64,000 nucleotides of DNA from Polytrichum commune (GCA_950295325.1 OX485805.1:49252758-49316757); one strand, 5' to 3'; counted from the stretch's first letter, positions 12,690 through 22,400 are shown. A program made the numbers and translations. Notes: generated by a model not told the origin, from the sequence alone.

Positions 12690-15600
12690 GTATGTTTACG
12701 AACGAACGTTCGTAAAAGTCACTGCATTTCAATTTTCTTTTTTTCATGAAGTTTCCATTTCACGAACGTGCGTTCGTATTTAGAGCAACACTGACATTTG
12801 TTTCGCATTGTAGGCATTTTGCGATGCGATGGTGGACAAATTTTCCTCTATCGATATGAAGTCCACCACCACAAAGTCAGTACTTGAGCTGAAGGGTGAG
12901 CTCCGTCTCATCTGCTGCAACAGGGACACTTGGGAGTTGTGGACCCAATTTTTTGACGCGCACAGCTCGGGCGATCTCGTGAACCCCGACACCGAGGAGA
13001 AATACAGCTCGGACAAGACCGGAGAGGCCCCTCCACTCCTAAGGAAGTTTTTCAGGTCCCTGCAAGGACTCACGGAGTCCGAACTTCAGCGCTGCGCGGT
13101 TCATGTACTTGGGAACACAGTTGGGAGAACAATCCCATATCCCAAGATTTTTTTGAAGAGGCCCAAGCATAAGCCCGGAACATACTCCATCAAGGAATGG
13201 TGTGAGCATAGGAAGATGAAGACATCTATGATGCGAGAGCTTAGCGCTCTCGTGCCAGAGATGCACCTCTTCCTTGCCGACGGCGACATCAACTGGGCCA
13301 ATTGGAAGGTGTTCAAGTCGCGTTACAACATCAACGGGGCCTCAATGCGAAGCCTAGTGAAAGAGCACATCGCCGTTCTGAAACTCAAGGGCAATAAGAG
13401 GGCCAAGAAGACCGAGACAGAACCCGAGGAGCTGCAACGGTACATCTCCTTCTTGGAGAGGAAGCGTAACGCCACATTCGAGGGCGTTGCCAGATTTTGT
13501 GTGGTGACCACGGGGCTGGAGAGGACCACGTTTTCCAAGTGGGATGGCACCTTCAGCAGGTCCGAGGTCAGGGAGGATCGAAGGGGTTGTCCCTTCGCGG
13601 TCATCGACTTCAGAGGGATCCCCGGTGCCTCGCGACAGGGCGCGAAGGGGGAGCCTTTTTACAACCCTTTCATGGCGAAATTCATGGAGCACAAATCTCT
13701 GACCATGAGGGAGCCGCACGTATGGCTGTGGATTGTGGAGCAGGAGAAGCAATCCGACGTCATCGAATTGTATGAGAACAAGATCAAGTTCGAGTACAAC
13801 ATCTTCCACAACACATACGTGCCAGCGAAGACGGAGGGGATTGTTGCCGTAAACGAGGCCAGAGGCAACAAGCAGGTGGGAGCGGTGAGCCTCATCTTCT
13901 TGACGTACAATGCGCTTAGGAATGGGCGAGCACCCATAAAGGCGAACAACACATTCAAGAAGATATACAGCATCCCTCACCCACCTCCAAAGGATCTCTT
14001 CCAGGAGACTTTGTACACTGTCTTCCCAGCGCTGGAGCTGAGGATGGAGTTCTACATCTCCATATTGCAAGGTTTGGCGATGACTGGCGAGACTGTCTAC
14101 AACATATTTGGGGGCAGCAAATTTATGTACGCGGCCATGGTAAGCCATCTCACACCACTTTTTACGAACGCTTGTTCGTAAACACTACATGCTCCAAACA
14201 ATTTATCATGGGCAACCGATACTTATGATTGTTTTGTGAATTGTTTTGTTAATATTTCCTCGCTCGAAGCCTTTATGTTTACGAACGCGCGTTCGTATAT
14301 GACTGAATCTTTGCCTTTGTATCTCAGATGCTGGGGCTGTGCGTGAACACATACATTGATGCCGTCGACGAGGAGGATTACAAGTTCCACAGGACAAAAG
14401 CGTCGACGATGGACCTAGCTGACATGTCCGTGCCCAGAACGGACTTCAACATGCAGGCTGACGAAGGCATGCCTCCCATGGAAACAGACGACGACGAGCC
14501 TGGCCCCTCCGTCAACGTCGATGCCATCCTCCAGGCTTTGGATGTCACCCCTCTCCGGTTGTTGGCCCCATCGGGGGAGCCTTCGGAATACCAAGGGACC
14601 CCGGCTGGATGTACTGGATCCTCGGCAGGTGCCACCCAGGATGTCCTCCCCGCAAGAGTGTCTGGTGCGGAACCCTTCGGCACGCCTGGAGGCTGCTCGA
14701 CTTCAGTGTCTCCAAGGCCCATCGTTGTTCCGAGGATGGAGACCCTCGACCTCCTCGACCAACGCTCGCGTCCATCCTTGGACCTCTTCCGAAACACGAG
14801 GAGGAGGATGAAGAAGACGCCGTACGTGGAGTTGCCTGAGGGAGCAATCATCGAGGTGTCCGACGAGGACGAGGGCGACATGGACATCATGGCGGAGCTG
14901 GGGGTCGATTACGACAAGAACAAGCGGGTGAAGGAGGAGGCGCTGACTGTTGCCGAGCTGAATGCCAAGCTAGAGCAGAAAATGAAGGAGGAAATGGCGG
15001 CTGCGGCAGAGGAAAGTGCAAGAAATATGGCCCGCATGCAGGAGGCGCTGCGGGAGTCCGCAGCAAAGACGGACGCCATATTTGAGATGCTCAAAAATAT
15101 GCAGAGCTTCTCAGCACCAGCACAACAGCCTTACCCCTTCCCCGGAGGATACCCCACCCATTCCCCCCATCCAGGCCTGTTCCCCGGAGGACCTTCGCAC
15201 CCACCAGCACCACACCCAACGCCAGCTGGGAGTCCTCCGCCCCCTCAAATGACTGCCACCCCCGCCAACTCCCACGATGCGATAAGGGCTGCCATACGCG
15301 AGGACGAAGATTTACGAACGCGCGTTCGTGAATCCTCAGGTCCTGCAGTCCTAACCCCTCCCCCTCCAAGGATAGGACTGGCCTCAGTCACGGACACCGC
15401 CTCTTTGACAGTCGTCCCGAGGGTAGTGGATAGGCAGGGCGATGAATCTGCGCAACACACTGACATGGTCATTGTGGAGGAAACGCAGGGGAGCCCCAAT
15501 GACACGGCAGCTGTCCAAGGAATGGACGTTGAGAGCCCTGACCTAGGACGACATCCATCCGCGGAGATGGAGGATGTCCGCATGGACACTCTTGACCTGG

Positions 15601-17116
15601 GCGGAGACGACGACGACGACGAGGCGGACCACATTGTGCAGACCCAGGCGTCACAGTCGGAGCGTGCCACAGATGCCATGGAGACAGAGGCGGCTGGCCC
15701 AATGGGGATTACGAACGCGCGTTCGTTAATCGAAGAGGAGGGAACTGCTCGGTCCAGCGCCGCTGCCCCTCCCCTCGATGACGAGGTAACTCTCCTCTGA
15801 GAATACCACTCATTTGACGAACGCGCGTTCGTAACCACTAACCCATGCGCGTTGTGTTCTTGGCGGTTCCTGTCCATCAGCATCACGAGGCGTGCGAGGA
15901 CTCTTCTCTACGTGGACCCTTAGCCCGATAAATTTTGTAGAACACGGCATGTATTTGCCATAGGAAACTGTGAAAAATTATCACGTGAGACAATTGTAAA
16001 TATTCACCGAATTAATATATGAGCATATGATCTCTGCGTCGCATCTCCCAAACTTATTGTATCGTATCGCATCTTGTATTATGTATGTTCATGCGCATCA
16101 TTACACTTTCACACCCACCTCATTAACGACCGCCCGTTCGTAAAAGGGTGCGACCATCTGTCCACCTCCTTCACGAACGAGCGTTCGTAAATGATGCGCC
16201 ACCCCAGCCTTCATTCACGAACGCTCGTTCGCAAGTCTGCACTTGACCACATTCTCCTTGCACTATTTTCCTCGCATAATCGTCTTTTCCTTAATGCAAT
16301 GTTATTTATTGGATCATAGAATTAAACTAGTCGAGTTGTTAATCACAGGATCCCCCGGAGATAGGTCGGAAACCCTCGACCAGTGGACGTCTTACCCGAA
16401 ACAAACCGTTCGTCGTGTTCGACCTGAACGGGGTGTTGTGTCACACCGAACACATCCCCCGGGTCCCCACGCGTCCCTTCCGTCACCCCGACGAAAGGGA
16501 CTACGACGGAGAGCTCGACACGCTCATTAACCGCAAGGCTGTCCGCGCCCGTCCCGGCCTGCGTGACTTCCTTCGAGAGGTGCTCGATGTAGCTCACGTC
16601 ATTGTGTGGAGCTCCATGGTCATGGAGAACACCGAGCCAATCGTTGACTTCCTCTTCCGCGATCTTCCGAGGCCTTGCCTCATCCTCGGCCAAGAGGATT
16701 GCGATGAATTGCTTGACGAAAAGGGTATGCCGGTTCCAAAGTTCGGCGGTCGTGGCGGAGGACAACAATTCCTCAAGGTCCTGAGGTCAAGACTGTGGCG
16801 GGGCATCCCCCGGTTGCAGGGGGTACCCCACGGGTGGTGGCCTACCCCCGAGAACACCGTCCTCGTCGACGACAGCCCCACCAAAAGCGTCTTGAACCCC
16901 CCGGGGAACGTCATCTTCCCCGCCACTTGGACCGGCGATAGGAACGACACGTTTGTGGTCGATACGCTAGCGCCTTACCTTAGAAGGCTTGTTGTCCACG
17001 CCGGTAGCATACCATTTTTTGTTAGGTCCAACCCCATCGGCAATGTGGGTTTAAGCCCCCGTGATAATGTATTCAAGAGCATCATGAGGCTCGCCAAACT
17101 CAATAAATTGATTTGA
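11394..17116 (+). CDS. Multi-domain gene: ParB/DGQHR-like, degraded DNA-methyltransferase-like and FCP1/NIF phosphatase-like segments; one in-frame TAG
   Basis: Four exons join in frame: 11394-12689, 12814-14139, 14328-15785 and 16349-17116 (1,615 codons before TGA). Donors are GTATGT, GTAAGC and GTAACT; acceptors are TTGTAG, TCTCAG and ATCACAG. Junction phases agree at all three introns, which supports one gene. The start is chosen because ATG at 11394 directly follows the acceptor-like GTGCAG. Codon 411 is TAG (12624-12626), between ARDV and VAHGCPPKE, and is not removed by any visible intron. It may be a TGG-to-TAG mutation, so this could be a young pseudogene. Composition is clearly coding: GC-rich with few stops across 4.8 kb. 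ParB-domain/methyltransferase fusions are known in phages and bacteria; I do not know this combination with an FCP1 domain. Every intron, and exon 3, carries the palindromes. It lies head to head with the DUF7869-type gene. Confidence 0.7.
12814..14139 (+). other. Exon 2: methyltransferase-like segment with degraded catalytic motifs
   Basis: Residues 433-874. The end of the exon, read into exon 3, has GETVYNIFGGSKFMYAAM followed by MLGLCVNTYIDAVDEEDY. This matches the layout of motif I in beta-class N6A/N4C DNA methyltransferases (G-D-x-V-L-D-P-F-x-G-S-G, then A-x2-LGR and D-x2-Y). The key Asp-Pro is N-I here and GSG is GSK (N862 to K868). Upstream, FAVIDFRGIPG (D697) sits where the catalytic DPPY/DPPW motif IV is expected, but the Pro-Pro-aromatic part is missing. 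PHVWLWIVEQ resembles the strand after motif IV. The fold is plausibly conserved and catalysis probably lost. A structure-based comparison would settle this. Confidence 0.5.
14328..15785 (+). other. Exon 3: acidic, coiled-coil and Pro-rich linker containing two palindromes
   Basis: Residues 875-1360. It begins with the end of the methyltransferase-like motif. An acidic, Pro-rich region follows, then a charged helix likely to form a coiled coil (about 1065-1110: VAELNAKLEQKMKEEMAAAA), and a Pro/His-rich stretch. Two palindromes are translated. At 15311-15332 one gives LRTRVRE (1203-1209). At 15709-15730 the other gives ITNARSLI (1335-1342), where an extra T makes TTA of what would be an in-frame TAA. 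The rest is acidic (GGDDDDDEADH). The exon is taken to end at GAG/GTAACT (15785); without splicing the frame stops at 15800. Confidence 0.6.
16349..17116 (+). other. Exon 4: FCP1/NIF-type HAD phosphatase-like domain
   Basis: Residues 1361-1615, entered at ATCACAG/GATCCC in phase 0. The domain starts PFVVFDLNGVLCHTEH. D1385 is the expected nucleophile of the HAD signature DxDx(T/V), but the second Asp is Asn (N1387), as in some plant NIF-like proteins. Motif II is HVIVWSSMVMEN. The acidic motif is LVDDSPTKSVLNPPGN (D1534, D1535), typical of CTD small-phosphatase/FCP1 proteins. Family members dephosphorylate Ser in the RNA polymerase II CTD or other proteins. With Asn for the general acid, activity here is uncertain. 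No ATG opens this domain, which supports it being a downstream exon rather than a separate gene. Confidence 0.8.
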
Positions 17117-17228
17117 AATTCCTCCATGTCTTTGCTTGTTATCGTGTGGTTCACATATCTAATGCTTGCTCTGTTTTGGATGTCTTTTGTTGTTGTGATT
17201 GTTGTTGTTTTTGTTGTTCTTGCCCATA

Positions 17229-18187
17229 GTCTGCCCCAATATGCTACGCCCCTGTGGTCGACGGCCCTTCCCGTCCCCTCTCGCCCCCTGCCTCCCCTTC
17301 CCGCGACGTCACGGACTTCCAAATGCCATCCCTCTACCACTTTTCGGCGGTCGACGCGGCCTCGGCTGTGGATTACTCCCGTGACGTCGGCATCGACGAC
17401 GGTGTCGTCAACAGCCCGCCCCCCGCACTTGTCACCCGCGCCTACGCCCCGTCATCCTCCCCCCTCTCCAAGGAGAAACGGACGCTCGTTCGTTTGGGGC
17501 ACCTCTCGCCCTCTAGGGACGACGGCGTCTCCGCATGGACTTTGCCCCCGCCGACTCCGTTCCTCCCCCCGCAACGTCCTCCGCGATCGTGGGCCCTCCA
17601 GGCCTCGACTCCCCCCCGCCATCCAACAGTGCAATAGTTCCATCGGCTCCGGATGCTCCCGTCGACGCCCCCCTCATTCCCACCGTTCCCCGCATGGACG
17701 TCCTCAAAGCCAAGGTGCCCTCCTCAACCCTAAACCCCTTTCCCGCTTTTGCTTTGCTTGTCTTCCGTGTGCGTGCCGTTCTCTTTACGAGCGCCCATCC
17801 CAAACCGCCCTCATTATTTTCCCCACTCCATTCCCATTCTTATCTTCCTATGACGTTGTTTCGCAGGTGGCTACCCGCTCGCTTGGTGCCCGGCCCTCCT
17901 CCACGTCCTCCTTGGATAGGCACGCCCTCAAGGCCGCATCTTCCGAGTCCGATCGTTGTCTGGCCCTCCGGAGAAGCGCAAGACGTTCCCTTTCGCAAAC
18001 GCCCTCGTATTCTACTTATAATACCACCTCGTACAATTCGGGAGCGCGTCCTGAAACATGCAAGAACAACACATATTCCTGTCCAGGCAACACACAAGGA
18101 TACAGTCGTGGGCCTGAGATTTTTAGAGCCATGGAGGCCGCCAAAAAAAAGGACTTAGCCGCAAAAAAAAATAGTGGGTCGGACTAG
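17229..18187 (+). CDS. Proline-rich exon-like tract, frame interrupted; relation uncertain
   Basis: A pyrimidine-rich tract ending in CCCATAG (17228) precedes GC-rich DNA with coding-like but shifting frames. One frame runs to about 17520 (contains VDYSRDVGIDDGVVNSPPP and SKEKRTLVRLGHL). A second continues from 17535 (MDFAPADSVPPP to MDVLKAK at about 17715). After a possible intron (AAG/GTGCCC at 17716 to TTTCGCAG at about 17866) a third runs VATRSLGARPSSTSSLDRH to a stop at 18187. The change near 17525 suggests a frameshift or a missed splice. It could be a 3' part of the preceding gene or a separate decayed gene. No domain recognised. Confidence 0.3.
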
Positions 18188-20129
18188 TGTGACTAGAAGC
18201 GTACTAGTGGGACGGACTCCCTAAATGGGCTTAGGTGTAGAACATATTTAAGTGCTTACTTTCTATGCTATTCCAAGTTACTCAAGACATTGATGGTATT
18301 TCCATTATAATTGTATTTCAATCCCAATTAATTCATTCAACTTCCATTCATTCTTCGCATCTTCCCTTCCATTCATAACGAGTTGTCATTTCATACGCAA
18401 CTATTTTCATGTATGCCTCACATTTTTGTTCACTTTCATGCCTTTATGTATAATAATAGTAGCATACCATTATACATATGGGATTTTTAGTCGTCATTAC
18501 TGGTCCAATTTTGAAATGTGCATCCTTATATAGTCTCATAATCAACAAAAAGTCTCCAATTACCGAATATAGTGTTATATAATTAGTGTAGCATGTGACA
18601 CTATGGAATAACACAAAGTGCAACATTTTAATGGTGTGGTGTGGTCTGCTCCACTTGGCCTTCCCGGGCGATGTGGCATATGCATGCACCGACATTCAAC
18701 AAGTGGCATAAGAAGAAGAAAAAGAAGAAGAATAAGAAGATGACACTCCACACGTTGACACATGGCGCAATGCGAGAATGTGGGTTGACTTCTTGAATGG
18801 TCTGCATTAATGACAAAATTCATGATATAAGGAAGAGAAAGGTGACAATAAGGAGTGAGATTTGAACTACGAACGTCCGTTCCCTAGGGTGTCGGGATAT
18901 TAGAGAGTGAGTGACATTATGGAGGTTGATATTACGGAGTTTAGGGTGTACGTACCCCAATCATAACATTGGGGCCTTCGTGTAAATGATAGTGGGGTAT
19001 GACTACATATGGTACATAAAGATGGTTGTGGATATGCCTCCGATATGTTGTCGGTTTACAAATACTGAAGCAAGCCAGAAGTGGTTCATGTGCACCAGGC
19101 AGGGGTTTTCTGACGCTTATGCATGCTTGTGACACCTGGGCCAGTCCTTCCTCTGCCAAAAGTGAGAGTCTTGTCTCCTTGACCTCAAATCGCTTGATTG
19201 CATGCCTAGTAAAGCTCTGCGGAGTGTTGAGTGCATGTACGTTTGCGAGCCTGCAAGGTAGCTGGCTTTGAAGGAGATGGAAGAAGGTCTTGTTATTACT
19301 CAGGCGTTAGTGACGTACTGTCACGTGGTCAGGCGTCTCTAATTGGGGGAGAGAGAACAATATCACTGAGCGCGTATCAACACATAATAAACACTAAAGG
19401 CCCGTTTACATCATGGATAATGAAGTTGGATCATGGAAGATGGCCTTTTTTCATCGTTCGATTTCTTGAAAAATCAATAATTTACAAAGCCTTTGGGCCT
19501 TTCACTAGGTGTAAACCGAATGTGAACCAAGAGGAATGACCATGCACCAACTTCATGATCCATGGTGTAATAAGTTAACCCCTAAGAAAGTTAGTTTCAT
19601 GGAAAATTGTGAAAAATATAACATTCAATCATAATATTTTTGGAAGAAAAAGTTTAGGGTTGTAATTAACCGAAAATTTATGGACAGTGGTGGTCATGGT
19701 GGTGGTGGTGGTGGTGGTCATGATGAGGCCATCATCGAATTGTTCTTGCCTAAAATAAGATAGAGAGGAAAAAAAATCATATGTAAAAGATTTATTCTCA
19801 AAACCAACATGTGATCAAGAAAAATGTGAAGGGAGGGGGTGAGTGTAAAAAGAAGGTTAACACTTATATTGAAGATACGAACTCCCCAAAGGAACTTGGC
19901 AGCACCATTAGAGTCAAGTGGTTTGGATGGTCATGATTTGCACTATTGATAAAGGGTAAAAATCACGTGGGTTTAATGTCTACATTGGGAGGAGGGACCA
20001 TTTAGCCATTAATCCTCTACGACTTAAATGGAAATCAGGAGAGGAGTTCTTATGCTACATCTTTTGCCATTGGGAGAAACGCATTCAATCGAAAAACCCG
20101 TCACCTAAGTCATCATGACCAAGTGGCAT
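18188..20129. other. Intergenic DNA, no gene recognised
   Basis: Holds a degenerate trace of the palindrome at 18868-18885, a (GAA)n-like run at 18709-18740 and a (GGT)n run at 19688-19718. Segment 19024-19390 is related to 21808-22400. No coding frame can be supported. Confidence 0.6.
19024..19390 (+). repeat. Duplicated segment, copy A (copy B 21808-22400)
   Basis: Shares GGTTGTGGATATGC, TCGGTTTACAAATACT, AAGCAAGCCAGAAGTG, GCGAGCCTGCAAGGTAGCTG and the TCAATACA/TCAACACA...ATAAACACTA tail with 21808-22400. Copy B is interrupted by a hAT MITE (22110-22320) that is absent here. Confidence 0.8.
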
Positions 20130-21080
20130 GGTATCCTCAATCCTAGACTCAAATTGAAATGGGGGAATGTTTTGGATAGAACCCACTATTGCCAGTGTGA
20201 GATGTTTTTGGCAAGAAACTCCCCATCTCACTAGAAAATTCTCTAGAATTCAAGTTTTACTTAAAGGGACTACATTGTGGGCCATTTCGGTTGAGAGAAA
20301 CGATCTCACATTCAACAATAATAGATGGGATGTTAAAAAGATAAGCATATGATATGGCAAAGCCTCATTGAGTATGCTAGAATCACATGGGATATTGCAT
20401 GTAAAGAGGCAGGTAGGATTGTCATTTATGATGACATGATTGGTATTTACAATAATATGTGGGAAGGAAAGGAACTTCTCTACCACAAAGATAACACTAG
20501 TCTAGAACCATGCATTAGAACGCTAGAGCACCCAATGTGGGCTTAGGGTGAGTTTCCATGTAGGCCGCTTGCCCACTAGATTCTAGGTAATAATGGGTCG
20601 AAGGTGTTCGCATGTAGTTAAGCACAAGCCACCCTCCAACCACATTTTGATGGTTTGCTAGAATCTAGAGGGCCATGGGCATGGGCCACTAGACTTCCAT
20701 GTGCACACTAAAAAATCTAAAATGTACAAGTACCAAATCACCAAAGAATTAAGACCGGTTGAAGACGTAAGAGAACCAATGTTGGTCTAGAACTCCATCC
20801 TTGATTATCGGGAGGAGGAGGTTAGTAGGTGGGCCTGGATTTGAGAAGATGGGAGTAGCTAGTTGGCACACATAACCCTACCCCACCAAATTCCCTCATC
20901 AGTTAGGTTGCTTTGTCCTTATCCACATTACAATATGTTGGGCAAGCGACACCTACATGAAAACTCACCATTTGTCAATCATGTTCAGGGTGATTACAAG
21001 TTTAGGAATGTTATGGTTTTATCGGGTGCACCCAAGAGAGCTCGCCACAATGTCTCTCTAGGTCCCTAGTGACTTTGTAT

Positions 21081-21712
21081 CAGATTCTATGATTGGGGAG
21101 AACCGGCAATTAGTTGTAGATGAACCGGTTGAGTTTGAGAAATAACCGGTTGAAGTTCAAGACTGCAGGAGAATTACCGATCACTTTAGAGGAATTTATG
21201 GAATACACCCCAAATCAATATAGGAAAACCGGAGGATGTCATCAACATGTAACCACGGGTAGATCACTCCATTGTCAAGTTGAACACCACGTGCGGCCAA
21301 AAAAAATCTTCTTTTGGTAAGTTGCACCACCAAAATGGGTCAAAATTTTATCAAATTTTTTTCATGAGTAGATATACACAGTACCTATGACATAGTTAAA
21401 AGTGGTAACTAAATTTGATGATTTGTTTTTTTCATAAAACATACCATTTCTAACTAGAATGACACAGAATTGGACTAAAACAATTACTAAAAAAAATTAA
21501 GATGACTAAAAATTTCAAAAAAATATACAAAAGATACTATCAATGTAGGAAAAAATATCATAAATTTTAAAATTATATATGGCATGTAATATAGGGGTAG
21601 CAAACTTTGTCCGCACGTGGTGTCAACTTGACAATGAAGTGACCTCCCCGTGCATGTAACCAGTTGGACTTGCAAACACTAGGATCTCAACCGATTATGC
21701 CCAAAAATCTCC
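21081..21712 (+). mobile_element. hAT-type MITE, copy 1, carrying a nested insertion
   Basis: The ends are CAGATTCTATGATTGGGGAG and CTCCCCGATCACTG. Flanks are CTTTGTAT (21073-21080) and CTTTATAT (21713-21720), a 7/8 match to an 8-bp target duplication as expected for hAT. The body (AACCGGTTGA-rich) matches 42393-42625 and others. An insertion at 21254-21652 enlarges it from about 230 bp to 632 bp. Confidence 0.8.
21254..21652. mobile_element. Nested DNA element with long inverted repeats and 8-bp duplication
   Basis: Starts CACGGGTAGATCACT and ends AGTGACCTCCCCGTG. The inverted repeats extend about 47 bp (ACCACGTGCGG against CCGCACGTGGT). The flanking 8-bp duplication CATGTAAC is perfect (21246-21253, 21653-21660). 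The family is shared with the larger element at 55053-56577. An 8-bp duplication and CA/TG ends point to a hAT relative. No coding capacity. Confidence 0.9.
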
Positions 21713-21807
21713 CCGATCACTGCTTTATATGACTTTCTTTACTTGGCATTGAAATAAAAAGGATTCAAGTGTCTCCAAAAAAGAAAAAAACCCTACAAAA
21801 AAAGTTG

Positions 21808-22400
21808 GTTGTGGATATGCTTACGTTGTGCTGTCGGTTTACAAATACTTGAAGCAAGCCAGAAGTGAATCATGTGCATGAGGCAGGGTTTCTGACAAGT
21901 ATGCCCAGTCCTCTCTCTGCCAAAGCTCAGAGTCTTGTCCCTTTGACCTCAAATCACTTGATTGCATGCCTGCCTAGCAGAGCTCTGCTGATGAGTGCAT
22001 GTACGTACGTTGGCGAGCCTGCAAGGTAGCTGGCTGCGAAGGAGATGGAAGAACTTCTTGTTAATTACTCAGGCGTTAGTGACATACATACATACGTACA
22101 GTTGGGCCTCAGTGTCCCAGGAGATTTTTTGGGCATAGTCGGTCCAAACCCTAATGTTTCCAAGTCCAACTGGTTACATGTGGTGATCTTTTGGTTTTTC
22201 TTTGTTTAATTAGAGGTAAATTCCATGGATTCCTCTACAATGGGTGGTAATTTTCCTGGTGTCTTGAACTTCAACAAGTTCATTTGTGACGAGTGGTCGG
22301 GTTCGGTCCTTGAATCATTGTTGGGCCTCTCTAAGTGAGGAAGTGAAAAATTATCACTTTGGGTGTATCAATACATGATAGACACTAGGAAAGTTTGTTT
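21808..22400 (+). repeat. Duplicated segment, copy B
   Basis: Homologous to 19024-19390 in the same orientation, about 2.8 kb apart, and split by the MITE at 22110-22320. Confidence 0.8.
22110..22320 (-). mobile_element. hAT-type MITE, copy 2, reverse orientation
   Basis: Starts CAGTGTCCCAGGAGATTTTT and ends CCTTGAATCATTG. It is flanked by a perfect 8-bp duplication TTGGGCCT (22102-22109, 22321-22328). The body is the reverse complement of the family (for example CCAACTGGTTACATG). Confidence 0.9.

Larger units (their letters stand above)
10918..16235. repeat. Palindrome cluster, right group (17 copies)
   Basis: Seventeen further copies of the same palindrome. Approximate starts are 10918, 10967, 11020, 11072, 11173, 11229, 11343 (leader intron); 12695 and 12759 (intron 1); 14161 and 14278 (intron 2); 15311 and 15709 (inside exon 3); 15815, 16124, 16170 and 16214 (intron 3). 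The two middle bases vary: CG, TG, CT, CA, AA, AT, AG and CC all occur in this group. No intact copy lies elsewhere in the window; half or degenerate copies are at 17479 and 18868. Confidence 0.95.
20130..21790 (+). mobile_element. 3' end of a LINE (non-LTR retrotransposon), interrupted by a MITE
   Basis: The frame at 20167-20546 encodes TLWAISVERNDLTFNNNRW and WQSLIEYARITWD, the C-terminal tail that follows the reverse transcriptase zinc-binding domain in plant LINEs. A related tail is on the minus strand at 42.8-43.3 kb. The 3' UTR motif TCGGGTGCACCCAAGAGAG (from 21016) and GGCATTGAAATAAA (about 21745) are separated by the hAT MITE at 21081-21712. Only the 3' end is left. Confidence 0.7.

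Noticed and set aside
6802-16235. CRISPR array
   Set aside because: Repeat spacing is irregular (about 43 bp to over 2 kb), the repeats fall inside introns and exons of an intron-bearing gene, there are no cas genes, and the genome is eukaryotic.
16415-17116. FCP1-like domain as a separate gene starting at 16415
   Set aside because: The codon there is GTG, not ATG; the frame is open upstream to an acceptor at 16348 and joins exon 3 in phase 0.
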